Assembly (NCBI GenBank): GCA_947644715.1
Contig: CANSAP010000018.1
Location: 1 to 46,747 of the forward strand
Origin: an uncultured Bacteroidales bacterium
GTDB lineage: Bacteria; Bacteroidota; Bacteroidia; Bacteroidales; Muribaculaceae
Direction: 5' to 3'
DNA: 46,747 nucleotides
Position numbers and translations under genes: made by a program. Numbering within the stretch: position 1 is the stretch's first letter; every line of letters begins with the position of its first letter. Positions 24,892 to 33,061 of the stretch are shown piece after piece. The notes under the pieces were generated by a model. The model worked only from the letters and a program-made list of their open reading frames with translations. It was not told the DNA's origin and made no database searches.

Positions 24892-25821
24892 ATGAATGAA
24901 ATAATTCCCCCCGAGAGTCGCGAGCTGCTACTGTCAGAACTGACGGCAGAGCGGCTGCTGCGTCATACCAATAAGGGAGACAACGAAATATATGTAGTCG
25001 ACGCCCACAGCTGTCCGCACACGATGCGGGAAATCGGGCGTCTGCGTGAAATCGCTTTCCGTGATGCAGGCGGGGGCACCGGCCTTGAGTGTGACATCGA
25101 TGAATTCGACACGATGCCGGAGCCTTGCCGGCAGCTGATAGTTTGGGATCCTCATGCCCGCGAAATAATCGGAGGCTATCGGTTTATTCTTGGCGAGAAC
25201 GTAAAAATCAGCGCCGACGGAACTCCACACATCGCCACCTCCCACATGTTCCGCTTCTCAGAGCGGTTTCTCAAGGAACTGCTTCCGCACACCATTGAAT
25301 TGGGTCGCAGCTTCGTGGCGCTTCCATATCAGAGCAGCAAGGCCGGAACCAAAGCGCTTTATGCGCTTGACAACCTGTGGGATGGACTGGGCGCCCTCAC
25401 TGTGGTTTATCCGCAGATTAAATACCTCTTCGGCAAGGTGACCATGTATCCCGGTTACAACCGCGAGTGTCGCGACATGCTGCTGCATTTCATGCACAAG
25501 CACTTCCCCGATCCCGACGGGCTCGTAACCCCCATCGAACCGCTTCATACCGAGGCCGGCTCCGAGAAATTGACAGCTCTCTTCAGCGGAGCGGATTTCA
25601 AGGAGGATTACAAGATTCTCAACCATGAAATCCGTGCCCACGGCGTGAATATCCCCCCGCTGGTGAATGCCTACATGAGCCTGTCACCCACAATGCGCAT
25701 GTTCGGCACAGCAATCAACCGCGAGTTCGGTGATGTGGAAGAGAGCGGAATTTTCTTCGCTATCTCAGAAATATTTGAAAGTAAAAAGAACCGACACATA
25801 GGCACCTATAATGGCAAATAG
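24892..25821 (+). CDS. GNAT-fold N-acyltransferase of the OlsB/GlsB (aminolipid) type
   Basis: The protein has 309 aa, starting MNEIIPPESRELL after a GAGGA-type ribosome site. It shows the hemolysin-like acetyltransferase pattern (Acetyltransf_5): IGRLREIAFRDAGGGTGLECDIDEFD, then CRQLIVWDPHAREIIGGYRF, then ELGRSFVALPYQ. The family includes ornithine and glycine N-acyltransferases (OlsB, Bacteroides GlsB) that attach 3-hydroxyacyl chains to amino acids to make aminolipids. The specific substrate is inference. It is the first gene of a nine-gene operon and overlaps the wzi-like gene by 11 nt. The O-acyltransferase partner (GlsA/OlsA type) is not in the window. Confidence 0.8.
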   Translation: MNEIIPPESRELLLSELTAERLLRHTNKGDNEIYVVDAHSCPHTMREIGRLREIAFRDAGGGTGLECDIDEFDTMPEPCRQLIVWDPHAREIIGGYRFILGENVKISADGTPHIATSHMFRFSERFLKELLPHTIELGRSFVALPYQSSKAGTKALYALDNLWDGLGALTVVYPQIKYLFGKVTMYPGYNRECRDMLLHFMHKHFPDPDGLVTPIEPLHTEAGSEKLTALFSGADFKEDYKILNHEIRAHGVNIPPLVNAYMSLSPTMRMFGTAINREFGDVEESGIFFAISEIFESKKNRHIGTYNGK

Positions 25822-27364
25822 ACTTCTCTCCCTGACGTTGGCCTCGCTGGCAGCCCTGTCAGCAGCCGCTGCAGAACCGGCTGACACCACCCTTCGCCCG
25901 CTTCTCCGATATGATGCGGCGCTTGATGTGTGGGGCAGCACAGGCGACTTTGCTCCTTATTATATAATGAGCAACCGGCATGGCCGCTTTACGCAGGGTG
26001 ACGGAGTTATGCTCGACCTGAAAGCCGAGCGCACCCTCGAGCGCAAGAACCGCTTTGAGTATGGCTTCGGAGTGGAGGCACTCGCAGGGTATCAAACCGG
26101 TGTCGACTATGAGCAATACGACCCGGAGACGAAAGCCTTCGGAATGCATTCATGCAGCCCGGCTCCGGTGTGGCTCCAGCAGCTTTGGGCCGGAGTGAAA
26201 TTCCGTGGCGTTTATCTGAAGGCCGGCATGTGGGAAAACTCCGGCAGCCTGTTCAATCAGAGCCTGGGAGTGGGCGACCTCGTGCTCAGCAATAATGCGC
26301 GGCCAATACCCCGAGTGGCCGCCGGATTTATTGATTTTCAGGATATACCGTTCACTAACGGATGGGTGCAGATTCAGGGGGAACTCTCCTGGGGGCGTCC
26401 AATGGACAGCAAATGGCTCGAAAATCATTTCAATTATTACAGCTCTTTTCTGACCACCGACACCTGGATGCACTATGCCCGCTGCTACTTCCGCACTAAT
26501 CCGGAGCAGCCGTTCTCAGTGACCGTCGGTATGCAGCACGCCACCCAGTTCGGCGGCGATGCCCGTTGGTATCATTACGGCGTCAACACCAGCAGCGACA
26601 AAGCCTCCCTCAAGTTCCGCGATTTTGTCAATGCCATGTTCCCCTGGACCGGCGGCTCCTCAACAGTGAGCGGCGATGTGCTCTATTATGATGGCAACCA
26701 TCTTGGATCCTGGGACTTGCGCCTGCGCTACCGCCTTCCGCAGGGGCATGAGCTGACCGCCTACATGCAGAGCCCTTGGGAGGATGGCAGCGGCATAGGC
26801 AAGCTTAACGGCTTCGACGGCGTGTGGGGCATTGAATACAAATCCCCGCGAGAGAAAGACTGGGTGACCGGCGCTGTGCTCGAATACATAGATTTCACCA
26901 ATCAGAGCGGCCCGATGCACTGGGCGCCCGGCGACCTCCCCGGCACACAGGTTCCTTCGCAGGCCACCGGCGCTGATGACTACTATAATAATATGATGTA
27001 TAACGGGTGGGCCTATTACGGCTTGGCTCTCGGCACACCGTTCGTCAAGAGTCCCATCTACAACACCGACGGCTATCTGCGCTTCACCGATAATCGCATC
27101 CGCGGCTTTCAGGCCGGAGCCGAAGGTTGGCTGCATCCCACTCTCAACTGGCGCGCGCTCTTCAGCTTCCGCACATCTTGGGGCACCCCCCTCATGCCGG
27201 CGCTCGAACGTGCCTCCGACACATCGATGCTCGTCGAGGCCCGATGGAAAGTGCCCGCTGTCGCCGGCCTGTACTTCGGCGGCTCCCTGGCCTGGGATGC
27301 CGGTAAACTCCTGGGTAACAACTTCGGAGCAATGGTCACTATCTCATATTCGGGTAAACTATGA
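25811..27364 (+). CDS. Capsule-assembly Wzi-like outer-membrane protein
   Basis: The protein has 517 aa with a signal peptide MANRLLSLTLASLAALSAAAA. It matches the Wzi-family pattern in order: an N-terminal strand region YDAALDVWGSTGDFAPYYIMSNRHGR, the segment LYLKAGMW-like VYLKAGMWENSG, the highly typical PRVAAGFIDFQDIPFTNGWVQ, then WLENHFNYYSS and VGMQHATQFGG. In E. coli Wzi is an outer-membrane lectin that anchors capsule to the surface. Here it would bind the polysaccharide made with the nonulosonic acid of the downstream genes (inference). It overlaps both neighbours (11 nt and 4 nt). Confidence 0.87.
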   Translation: MANRLLSLTLASLAALSAAAAEPADTTLRPLLRYDAALDVWGSTGDFAPYYIMSNRHGRFTQGDGVMLDLKAERTLERKNRFEYGFGVEALAGYQTGVDYEQYDPETKAFGMHSCSPAPVWLQQLWAGVKFRGVYLKAGMWENSGSLFNQSLGVGDLVLSNNARPIPRVAAGFIDFQDIPFTNGWVQIQGELSWGRPMDSKWLENHFNYYSSFLTTDTWMHYARCYFRTNPEQPFSVTVGMQHATQFGGDARWYHYGVNTSSDKASLKFRDFVNAMFPWTGGSSTVSGDVLYYDGNHLGSWDLRLRYRLPQGHELTAYMQSPWEDGSGIGKLNGFDGVWGIEYKSPREKDWVTGAVLEYIDFTNQSGPMHWAPGDLPGTQVPSQATGADDYYNNMMYNGWAYYGLALGTPFVKSPIYNTDGYLRFTDNRIRGFQAGAEGWLHPTLNWRALFSFRTSWGTPLMPALERASDTSMLVEARWKVPAVAGLYFGGSLAWDAGKLLGNNFGAMVTISYSGKL

Positions 27365-27765
27365 CAAAGTATGTACTCATAATCAGCCTCGGGCTGATCT
27401 TCCTCACTCTTATCTCCTGCACTCACAACAACGGCGGCGAACCCAGACTCTATGGCCAATGGAAGCTGCAGCGGATTGTGCGCGACGGAGTGACCGACCC
27501 CTCATATGACGGGGGTATCTTCTGGAAATTTCAGAACAAAACAATTGAAATGCAGGAGATGCTTCCAAACCATGAGACTTATATGACCTTCGGAAATTTC
27601 CGCCTGGCCGATGAGACTCTCTTCTTTGATTTCCCTGACGAAGACCGCGCACCGCTGCTCGGCCTTCCCCGCACATGCGAGATGGGCGTAGTGAAACTCT
27701 CCGGCTCGGAGATGGTGCTCACCTACGGCAACCCCGCAACTATATTCTACTTCAAAAAGTGGTGA
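27361..27765 (+). CDS. Lipocalin-like lipoprotein
   Basis: The protein has 134 aa. The signal peptide MTKYVLIISLGLIFLTLISC has a lipobox with Cys20. The mature part begins with a lipocalin-like GQWKLQRIV strand, then a DGGIFWKFQNKTIEMQEM strand pair, and ends MVLTYGNPATIFYFKKW. That is the compact 8-strand pattern of the small lipocalin-like lipoproteins of Bacteroidales. Its role is unknown. It overlaps the wzi-like gene by 4 nt and is followed after 1 nt by the legB-type gene, so it is fully inside the operon. Confidence 0.8.
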   Translation: MTKYVLIISLGLIFLTLISCTHNNGGEPRLYGQWKLQRIVRDGVTDPSYDGGIFWKFQNKTIEMQEMLPNHETYMTFGNFRLADETLFFDFPDEDRAPLLGLPRTCEMGVVKLSGSEMVLTYGNPATIFYFKKW

Positions 27766-27766
27766 C

Positions 27767-28750
27767 ATGAGCAAAGTTTTGGTAACCGGTGCCGACGGTT
27801 TTATCGGCTCTCATCTCACTCAGCTGCTGCTGCGTGAGGGTTATGAAGTAAGGGCCCTCAGCCAATATAATTCCTTTAATAACTGGGGCTGGCTTGAAGG
27901 CATCGAGCATCCCGGGCTGGAGGTGGTCTGCGGAGATGTGCGCGACCCGGACTACTGCCGCCATATCTCCCGGGGAATTGACACGGCTTTTCATCTGGCC
28001 GCCCTGATAGCAATCCCTTACAGCTATGTGGCTCCCGACAGCTATGTAGACACCAACATCAAGGGTACGCTCAACATGTGTCAGGCTGCCCGCGACATGG
28101 GTGTGCGACGCCTGCTCGTAACCTCCACTTCCGAGGTCTACGGCACCGCCCTTGAGGTGCCCATCAAGGAGACCCATCCGCGCCAGCCCCAAAGCCCCTA
28201 TTCAGCTACCAAAATCGGAGCCGACGCGATAGCAATGAGCTTCTATAACGCTTTTGAACTGCCGGTGACTATCGTGCGCCCGTTCAACACCTACGGCCCA
28301 CGGCAAAGCGCCCGCGCCATCATACCCACAATAATCACCCAGATAGCTGCCGGAGAGCGCAGCATCAAGGTGGGCGACCTGACCCCCACTCGCGACTTTA
28401 ATTTCGTGGAGGACACCTGCCGCGGTTTCCTCGCCATTGCACGCGCTGAGGCGGATAAGGTGGTCGGTCAGGAAATCAATATCGCCACCGGCAAGGAGGT
28501 TACGATGGAGCACACGCTGCACACCATCGCCCGCCTCATGGGTGCCGATGTGGAATGGATCACTGACCCCGCGCGCCTGCGCCCCTCAAAGAGCGAGGTG
28601 CGACGCCTGCTCGGATGCTCCGACAAGCTCCGCGCCCTGACCGGCTGGAAGCCCGAATTCACTCTCGAGCAGGGCTTGCAGCGCACCATTGACTGGTTCA
28701 CCAATCCCGAAAATCTCAAACGTTATAAATCAAACATCTACAACCAATGA
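27767..28750 (+). CDS. legB: LegB-type NAD-dependent sugar dehydratase/epimerase
   Basis: The protein has 327 aa and is an extended short-chain dehydrogenase. The NAD site is VTGADGFIGSHL. The catalytic elements are STSEVYG and YSATKIGAD (Tyr and Lys), followed by VRPFNTYGPRQSARAIIPTI and the C-terminal LEQGLQRTIDWF. The combination SFNNWGWLE and RQSARAIIPTIITQ is characteristic of the subfamily in legionaminic acid loci (LegB), which acts as a UDP- or GDP-GlcNAc 4,6-dehydratase. It starts 1 nt after the lipoprotein gene. In known pathways its keto product is used by an aminotransferase (LegC), which is not found here. Confidence 0.82.
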   Translation: MSKVLVTGADGFIGSHLTQLLLREGYEVRALSQYNSFNNWGWLEGIEHPGLEVVCGDVRDPDYCRHISRGIDTAFHLAALIAIPYSYVAPDSYVDTNIKGTLNMCQAARDMGVRRLLVTSTSEVYGTALEVPIKETHPRQPQSPYSATKIGADAIAMSFYNAFELPVTIVRPFNTYGPRQSARAIIPTIITQIAAGERSIKVGDLTPTRDFNFVEDTCRGFLAIARAEADKVVGQEINIATGKEVTMEHTLHTIARLMGADVEWITDPARLRPSKSEVRRLLGCSDKLRALTGWKPEFTLEQGLQRTIDWFTNPENLKRYKSNIYNQ

Positions 28751-29700
28751 ACCGCAGCAACATCACCACCGTACTCATGCTCGGCGGCGCGCGTCGCGTC
28801 TCCATGGCCGAGCTCCTCATGCAGAGTGGCAAGCATCTGGGCCGCGAAGTGAGAATCCTCAGCTACGAGCTTATGGACAAGGTGCCGATAGCTGCTGTGG
28901 CCGATGTGATTGTCGGCAAAAAATGGAATGACCCTGAAGTGGTGGCCGACATTGTAGAGGTTTGCCGGAGGGAACAGGTCGACATCATTCTTCCGTTCGT
29001 GGATGGTGCCATTGAGATTGCAGCCCGCTGCGGAAAAGAGTTGCCGGAGGTATTTGTGCCGGCCAGCGAGGGGGATGTGGCCGCCGTCATGTTCGACAAA
29101 ATAGCGGCCGCCCAAGCATTTAAGGAGGCCGAGATTCCTATCCCGACCACTTACTCCGCATTGACGGCCACGATGCCCGCCATAGCCAAGCCCCGCCACG
29201 GCTCCGCCTCGCGCGGCATAAAGGTGTTCCATAATATTGAAGACCTGATGCACCTCGAAGGTATCTCTGACTATCTGGTGCAGGAATACATCGAGCATCG
29301 CGAGGAATACACCGTGGATTGCTACGTGGATTCCACCGGCAAGATTCTCTGCACCGTGCCCCGTCGCCGCGAGGAAGTTATGGGTGGCGAGGTGACCCGC
29401 ACCCGCACATGCAAGCTCCCTCAGGTCGAGGAGATGAGCCGCCGGGTGCTGGATGCTTTCAATCTTCGTGGAGCCGTCACTCTCCAGTTCCTGCATGACT
29501 TGGACCGCGACCGCTTCCTGCTCATGGAGGTAAACCCCCGTTTGGGTGGAGGTGTGGTCTGCTCCATATATGCCGGAGCGCCCATTACCGATTTTATTCT
29601 CAAAGAGTCGCTCGGAATGCAGCTGAATGAATGCAACGACTGGATGCCAGACACACTCATGGCCCGATATCAGAAGGAGGTGATTTTCTATGGCCGCTAA
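28747..29700 (+). CDS. ATP-grasp domain ligase in the nonulosonate operon
   Basis: The protein has 317 aa of the CarB-like ATP-grasp type. The N-terminal preATP-grasp part is TVLMLGGARRVSMAELLMQSGK. Residues about 110-300 form the ATP-grasp fold: IAKPRHGSASRGIKVF (phosphate loop), LVQEYIEHREEYTVDCYVD, and LLMEVNPRLGGGVVCSIYAGA, which holds the metal-binding Glu and Asn. Such enzymes join a carboxylate to an amine or similar nucleophile through an acyl phosphate. A substrate cannot be assigned. Overlaps of 4 nt with legB and 11 nt with the neuB-like gene argue for a role in making or decorating the nonulosonic acid. Confidence 0.88.
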   Translation: MNRSNITTVLMLGGARRVSMAELLMQSGKHLGREVRILSYELMDKVPIAAVADVIVGKKWNDPEVVADIVEVCRREQVDIILPFVDGAIEIAARCGKELPEVFVPASEGDVAAVMFDKIAAAQAFKEAEIPIPTTYSALTATMPAIAKPRHGSASRGIKVFHNIEDLMHLEGISDYLVQEYIEHREEYTVDCYVDSTGKILCTVPRRREEVMGGEVTRTRTCKLPQVEEMSRRVLDAFNLRGAVTLQFLHDLDRDRFLLMEVNPRLGGGVVCSIYAGAPITDFILKESLGMQLNECNDWMPDTLMARYQKEVIFYGR

Positions 29701-30703
29701 ACACACAATAATCATAGCCGAAGCCGGAGTGAACCACAACGGCTCCATGGAGCGCGCCATGGAGATGGTGCGCGTGGCTGCCGAGTGCGGCGTGGACTAT
29801 GTGAAGTTCCAGACCGCCGTGCCCGAACTCGTAATCTCGACCTTCGCACCGAAGGCTGAATATCAGAAAGATACTGATGGCGCTGCCCGCTCCCAACTGG
29901 AGATGTGCAAGGCAATCCATCTTCCTCTCGAGGCTTATGCCGAGTTGAAGAAGGAATGCGAGAGAGTGGGGGTGGGCTTCATGTCAACTCCGTTTGACCT
30001 TGTGTCGGTCAAACTCCTGACAGAACTGGGCCAGGACTACATGAAGGTGCCCTCAGGAGAAATAACCAATCTCCCTTACTTGCGTGCCGTGGCTCGCTCC
30101 GGGCAGAAAGTGATTCTCAGCACCGGCATGTCAGTCCTTCCCGAAATTGAGAAAGCCATTGAGATTCTGACTTCAGGCGTTCTTACACGCGAAGATATCA
30201 TAGTGTTGCATTGCAACACCGAATACCCCACTCCGATGGAGGATGTCAACCTTCTGGCAATGAATCGCATTCGCGAGGAGCTGAAGGTGCGCGTTGGATA
30301 TTCCGACCACACTCGCGGCATTGAGGTGCCGGTGGCCGCTACCGCTCTCGGCGCGTGCGTCATTGAAAAGCATTTTACGCTCGACCGCTCTTTGCCCGGT
30401 CCTGACCATCGCGCCTCGTTGATACCCTCGGAGTTGAAGGAGATGGTGCGCGTAATCCGCAACATCGACCTGGCTCTCGGCTCCCCCGACAAGCAGGTCT
30501 CCCCCAGCGAACAAAAGAACATGATAGTTGCCCGCAAGAGCATCGTCGCTGCCAAGCCAATCAGCAAAGGGGAACCCTTCACGGAGGATAATATAACAGT
30601 CAAGCGCCCGGGCAATGGCATCTCGCCCATGCGTTGGGACGACGTGCTTTATAGCCCCGCGCCGCGTGACTTTGAAGTGGATGAATTGATTTCACTGGAA
30701 TGA
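29690..30703 (+). CDS. Nonulosonic acid synthase (NeuB/LegI family)
   Basis: The protein has 337 aa. It condenses a six-carbon N-acyl amino sugar with phosphoenolpyruvate. The N-terminal TIM-barrel part is IIIAEAGVNHNGSMERAMEM, VDYVKFQTAVPE, FMSTPFDLVSVKLL, MKVPSGEITNLPYL, and LHCNTEYPTPMEDVNLLAM. The barrel ends with GYSDHTRGIEVPVAA, IEKHFTLDR and GPDHRASL. A C-terminal SAF (antifreeze-like) domain follows: VARKSIVAAKPISKGEPFTE and KRPGNGISPM. With a legB-type neighbour the product is more likely legionaminic-like than Neu5Ac, but sequence alone does not settle it. It overlaps both neighbours. Confidence 0.93.
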   Translation: MAAKHTIIIAEAGVNHNGSMERAMEMVRVAAECGVDYVKFQTAVPELVISTFAPKAEYQKDTDGAARSQLEMCKAIHLPLEAYAELKKECERVGVGFMSTPFDLVSVKLLTELGQDYMKVPSGEITNLPYLRAVARSGQKVILSTGMSVLPEIEKAIEILTSGVLTREDIIVLHCNTEYPTPMEDVNLLAMNRIREELKVRVGYSDHTRGIEVPVAATALGACVIEKHFTLDRSLPGPDHRASLIPSELKEMVRVIRNIDLALGSPDKQVSPSEQKNMIVARKSIVAAKPISKGEPFTEDNITVKRPGNGISPMRWDDVLYSPAPRDFEVDELISLE

Positions 30704-31857
30704 AGATAGCCGTAGCCACAACCACCCGGGCTGATTGGGGACTGCTCTCTCCTCTTGCCAAAGCATTGAGGGAGAGGGGCGATGAGGTAATCGTCATGGC
30801 TGCCAACATGCACTTCAATCCCTCGCTCGGCATGACCGTGCGTGAGATTGAGGCTGATGGCTTCGAGCCGCTGCCGGTCAGTCGTTGTTGCGGCGCACCG
30901 GCAGAGATTGCCGCTGACTGTCTGCTTAACTTCCATTCAGCTCTTCAGCAGAGCCGACCGGACTGCATCATCTGTCTCGGCGACCGCTACGAGATGCTCT
31001 CCATTGCCCAGGGAGCAGTGATGGCTCGTGTGCCCATTGTGCACATTGCCGGCGGAGCTGTGAGCGAAGGTGCTATGGATGACTTCTTCCGCAACGCAAT
31101 TACGAAACTTGCGTGGCTGCACTTCACGGAATGCGAGGATTATCGCCGGCGCGTAATCCACATGGGTGAAGACCCGGCACGTGTTGTCAATACCGGAGCT
31201 ATCGGCATTCATAACATCCTGTCGCTGACCCCTGTGCCATGCCCGGAGCTGTCAGCCGACCTTGACTTCCCCCTTGACCGCGACACACTGCTCTGCACCA
31301 TGCACGCAGCTACCCGCAGCAGCATCAGCCCCGCCGCACAATATGGGGAACTGCTCAGCGCGCTGGAGCAGGAAATGGCTGAGAATCCGAACCTTAAAGT
31401 ACTGTTCACCTATCCGAATAATGATGTAGACCCTGCGCCGCTGATTCGCATTCTTGAAGAGTTTCGCGACTTCCATCCCGGGCGCATACGACTTATCCCG
31501 TCGCTGGGAATGCGCCGTTATCTCTCGGCTCTGCATTATGTGGGGGGAGTCATTGGCAACTCCTCCGGAGGCATAGTCGAGGTGGCGTCAATGGGTGTCC
31601 CCGTGCTCGATATAGGCGACCGTCAGCGGGGGCGCATGAGAGCGGCATCAGTGCTCCATGCCCCTTGCCATGCCGAAGAGATAGCTGCCGGAATACGTCG
31701 GTTGTTCTCACCTGAAATAAAAGCGCTTGCAGCAAAACGCGAGAATCCATACGCACGGCCTGACACACTCGCACTAATGCTCGCCCATATCACTCCGGAG
31801 TCACTTCGCGGCTCCGAATCCAAACCATTCTTCGACCCATGCGCTACCTCTATATAA
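30700..31857 (+). CDS. UDP-GlcNAc-type 2-epimerase, hydrolysing (NeuC/LegG family)
   Basis: The protein has 385 aa. The family inverts C2 of a UDP-HexNAc and releases the free ManNAc-type sugar used by NeuB/LegI. Markers are KIAVATTTRADWGLLSPLAKAL, LVCLGDR-like IICLGDRYEMLSIAQGA, PIVHIAGGAVSEGAMDDFFRNAITKLAWLHF, RVVNTGAIGIHNI, and VGGVIGNSSGGIVEVASMGVPVLDIGDRQRGR. These motifs separate the hydrolysing NeuC type from WecB. It overlaps the synthase by 4 nt and the cytidylyltransferase by 19 nt. Whether the substrate carries a 4-amino group (LegG) is open. Confidence 0.92.
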   Translation: MKIAVATTTRADWGLLSPLAKALRERGDEVIVMAANMHFNPSLGMTVREIEADGFEPLPVSRCCGAPAEIAADCLLNFHSALQQSRPDCIICLGDRYEMLSIAQGAVMARVPIVHIAGGAVSEGAMDDFFRNAITKLAWLHFTECEDYRRRVIHMGEDPARVVNTGAIGIHNILSLTPVPCPELSADLDFPLDRDTLLCTMHAATRSSISPAAQYGELLSALEQEMAENPNLKVLFTYPNNDVDPAPLIRILEEFRDFHPGRIRLIPSLGMRRYLSALHYVGGVIGNSSGGIVEVASMGVPVLDIGDRQRGRMRAASVLHAPCHAEEIAAGIRRLFSPEIKALAAKRENPYARPDTLALMLAHITPESLRGSESKPFFDPCATSI

Positions 31858-32531
31858 TCCCGGCCCGCGGAGGCTCAAAAGGTATTCCCGGCAAGAACAT
31901 AAAACCGCTCGGAGGGAAACCTCTGATTTGTCATTCCATAGACCATGCTTTGGCAGCGGGCGCTCCCCTCTGCGATATTTGCCTTACCACTGATGACCCG
32001 GAAATCAGAAGGGTAGGGGAGGAGTACGGACTGACCGTTCCTTTCCTGCGCCCCGCCGAATTGGCCACCGATAAAAGCGGCTCGCGCGAAGTGATGCTTC
32101 ATGCCCTTGACTTTTACGAGCAAATTAACGGGAACTACGATGGCATAGTATTGCTTCAACCGACTTCGCCGCTGCGCAAGGCAGAGGATATTATCGCTGC
32201 CCAAAGACTGTACAGCAAGGATATTGACATGGTGGTCAGCGTGACTGAAGCTGCTACGAATCCCTACTATAATGCGTTCGAGACAGCCCCCGACGGCACC
32301 CTGCACATAAGCAAAGGGGAGGGCCTGTACACACGCCGTCAGGATGCACCCAAGGTGTGGGAATACAACGGCGCAGTCTATGTGATAAACCCTGCGTCGC
32401 TGCGGGCCATGCCGATGGGAAGTTTCCCCCGCCGCTTGCCGTTGCCGATGCCCCGTGAGCGTTCGCTTGATCTTGACACACCTCTGGACTGGCTCCTGAT
32501 GGAGCAACTCTTCAGCGGTAAAAAAGATTGA
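31839..32531 (+). CDS. CMP-nonulosonate cytidylyltransferase (NeuA/LegF family)
   Basis: The protein has 230 aa. It activates the nine-carbon acid with CTP to give a CMP-sugar for glycosyltransferases. Motifs are the nucleotide-binding YIIPARGGSKGIPGKNIKPL, ICLTTDDPEI, the conserved LLQPTSPLRKAEDI, and near the end the metal site SLDLDTPLDWLLME. The length matches stand-alone NeuA/LegF/PtmB proteins with no extra domain. The ATG at 31839 is inside the end of the epimerase gene (19-nt overlap) and is required to include the full nucleotide-binding motif. Confidence 0.92.
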   Translation: MRYLYIIPARGGSKGIPGKNIKPLGGKPLICHSIDHALAAGAPLCDICLTTDDPEIRRVGEEYGLTVPFLRPAELATDKSGSREVMLHALDFYEQINGNYDGIVLLQPTSPLRKAEDIIAAQRLYSKDIDMVVSVTEAATNPYYNAFETAPDGTLHISKGEGLYTRRQDAPKVWEYNGAVYVINPASLRAMPMGSFPRRLPLPMPRERSLDLDTPLDWLLMEQLFSGKKD

Positions 32532-32533
32532 TT

Positions 32534-33061
32534 ATGAAGTACTTCGCAATGATTGACGGTGGGCAGACGGAGCCGATGGAGATTGAACAGCTTGTGGAGC
32601 TGGGGCTGCGTCCCGACACTTATGTGTGGTGCAAGGGAATGGCTGACTGGCAGCAGGCTCGCGAGGTTGCGGATATATGCCGCCATTTCCGTCGGAGGTT
32701 GCATGACCGATTGCATCCGGTCGTTGAGGAGGCCGAAGTGCTTCCTGCAGTTCCGGAAAATCCGGAGATAGGGGAGTTGAAAAATTACTGGCAGGTGAGA
32801 GGCGAGATTATCAATCAGCATCGGGAGGAGACGCCGGACACTCCGCCGTCAGCCTGTCCGCGTTGGCTGTTGCTGCTTGCCTTCCTTTGCTTCTTTCCGT
32901 TGGCGATAGCGGCAGTGCTCGCCAACCGAAAATCGCTGGAAGCTTGGAATGCCCGGGACAACAGCGAGGCGCATCATGCCGCTTCACGCGCAAAGATGTT
33001 GGCGGGCATAGCCGTATGCCTCGGCATCATGATTGGTGCTACCTTAATCCGTATCCTCTGA
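32534..33061 (+). CDS. GYF_2 (DUF4339)-domain membrane protein
   Basis: The protein has 175 aa. Residues 2-48 (KYFAMIDGGQTEPMEIEQLV to the WCKGMADWQQAREV segment) match the GYF_2 domain, thought to bind peptides. Residues about 110-128 (WLLLLAFLCFFPLAIAAVLA) and 154-174 (AGIAVCLGIMIGATLIRIL) are two membrane helices separated by an Ala-rich stretch, recalling CD225-like tails. I start at ATG 32534; an upstream TTG would add two residues. It follows the cytidylyltransferase stop by 2 nt and overlaps the end of the convergent NlpC/P60 gene by 18 nt. The function is unknown. Confidence 0.85.
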   Translation: MKYFAMIDGGQTEPMEIEQLVELGLRPDTYVWCKGMADWQQAREVADICRHFRRRLHDRLHPVVEEAEVLPAVPENPEIGELKNYWQVRGEIINQHREETPDTPPSACPRWLLLLAFLCFFPLAIAAVLANRKSLEAWNARDNSEAHHAASRAKMLAGIAVCLGIMIGATLIRIL

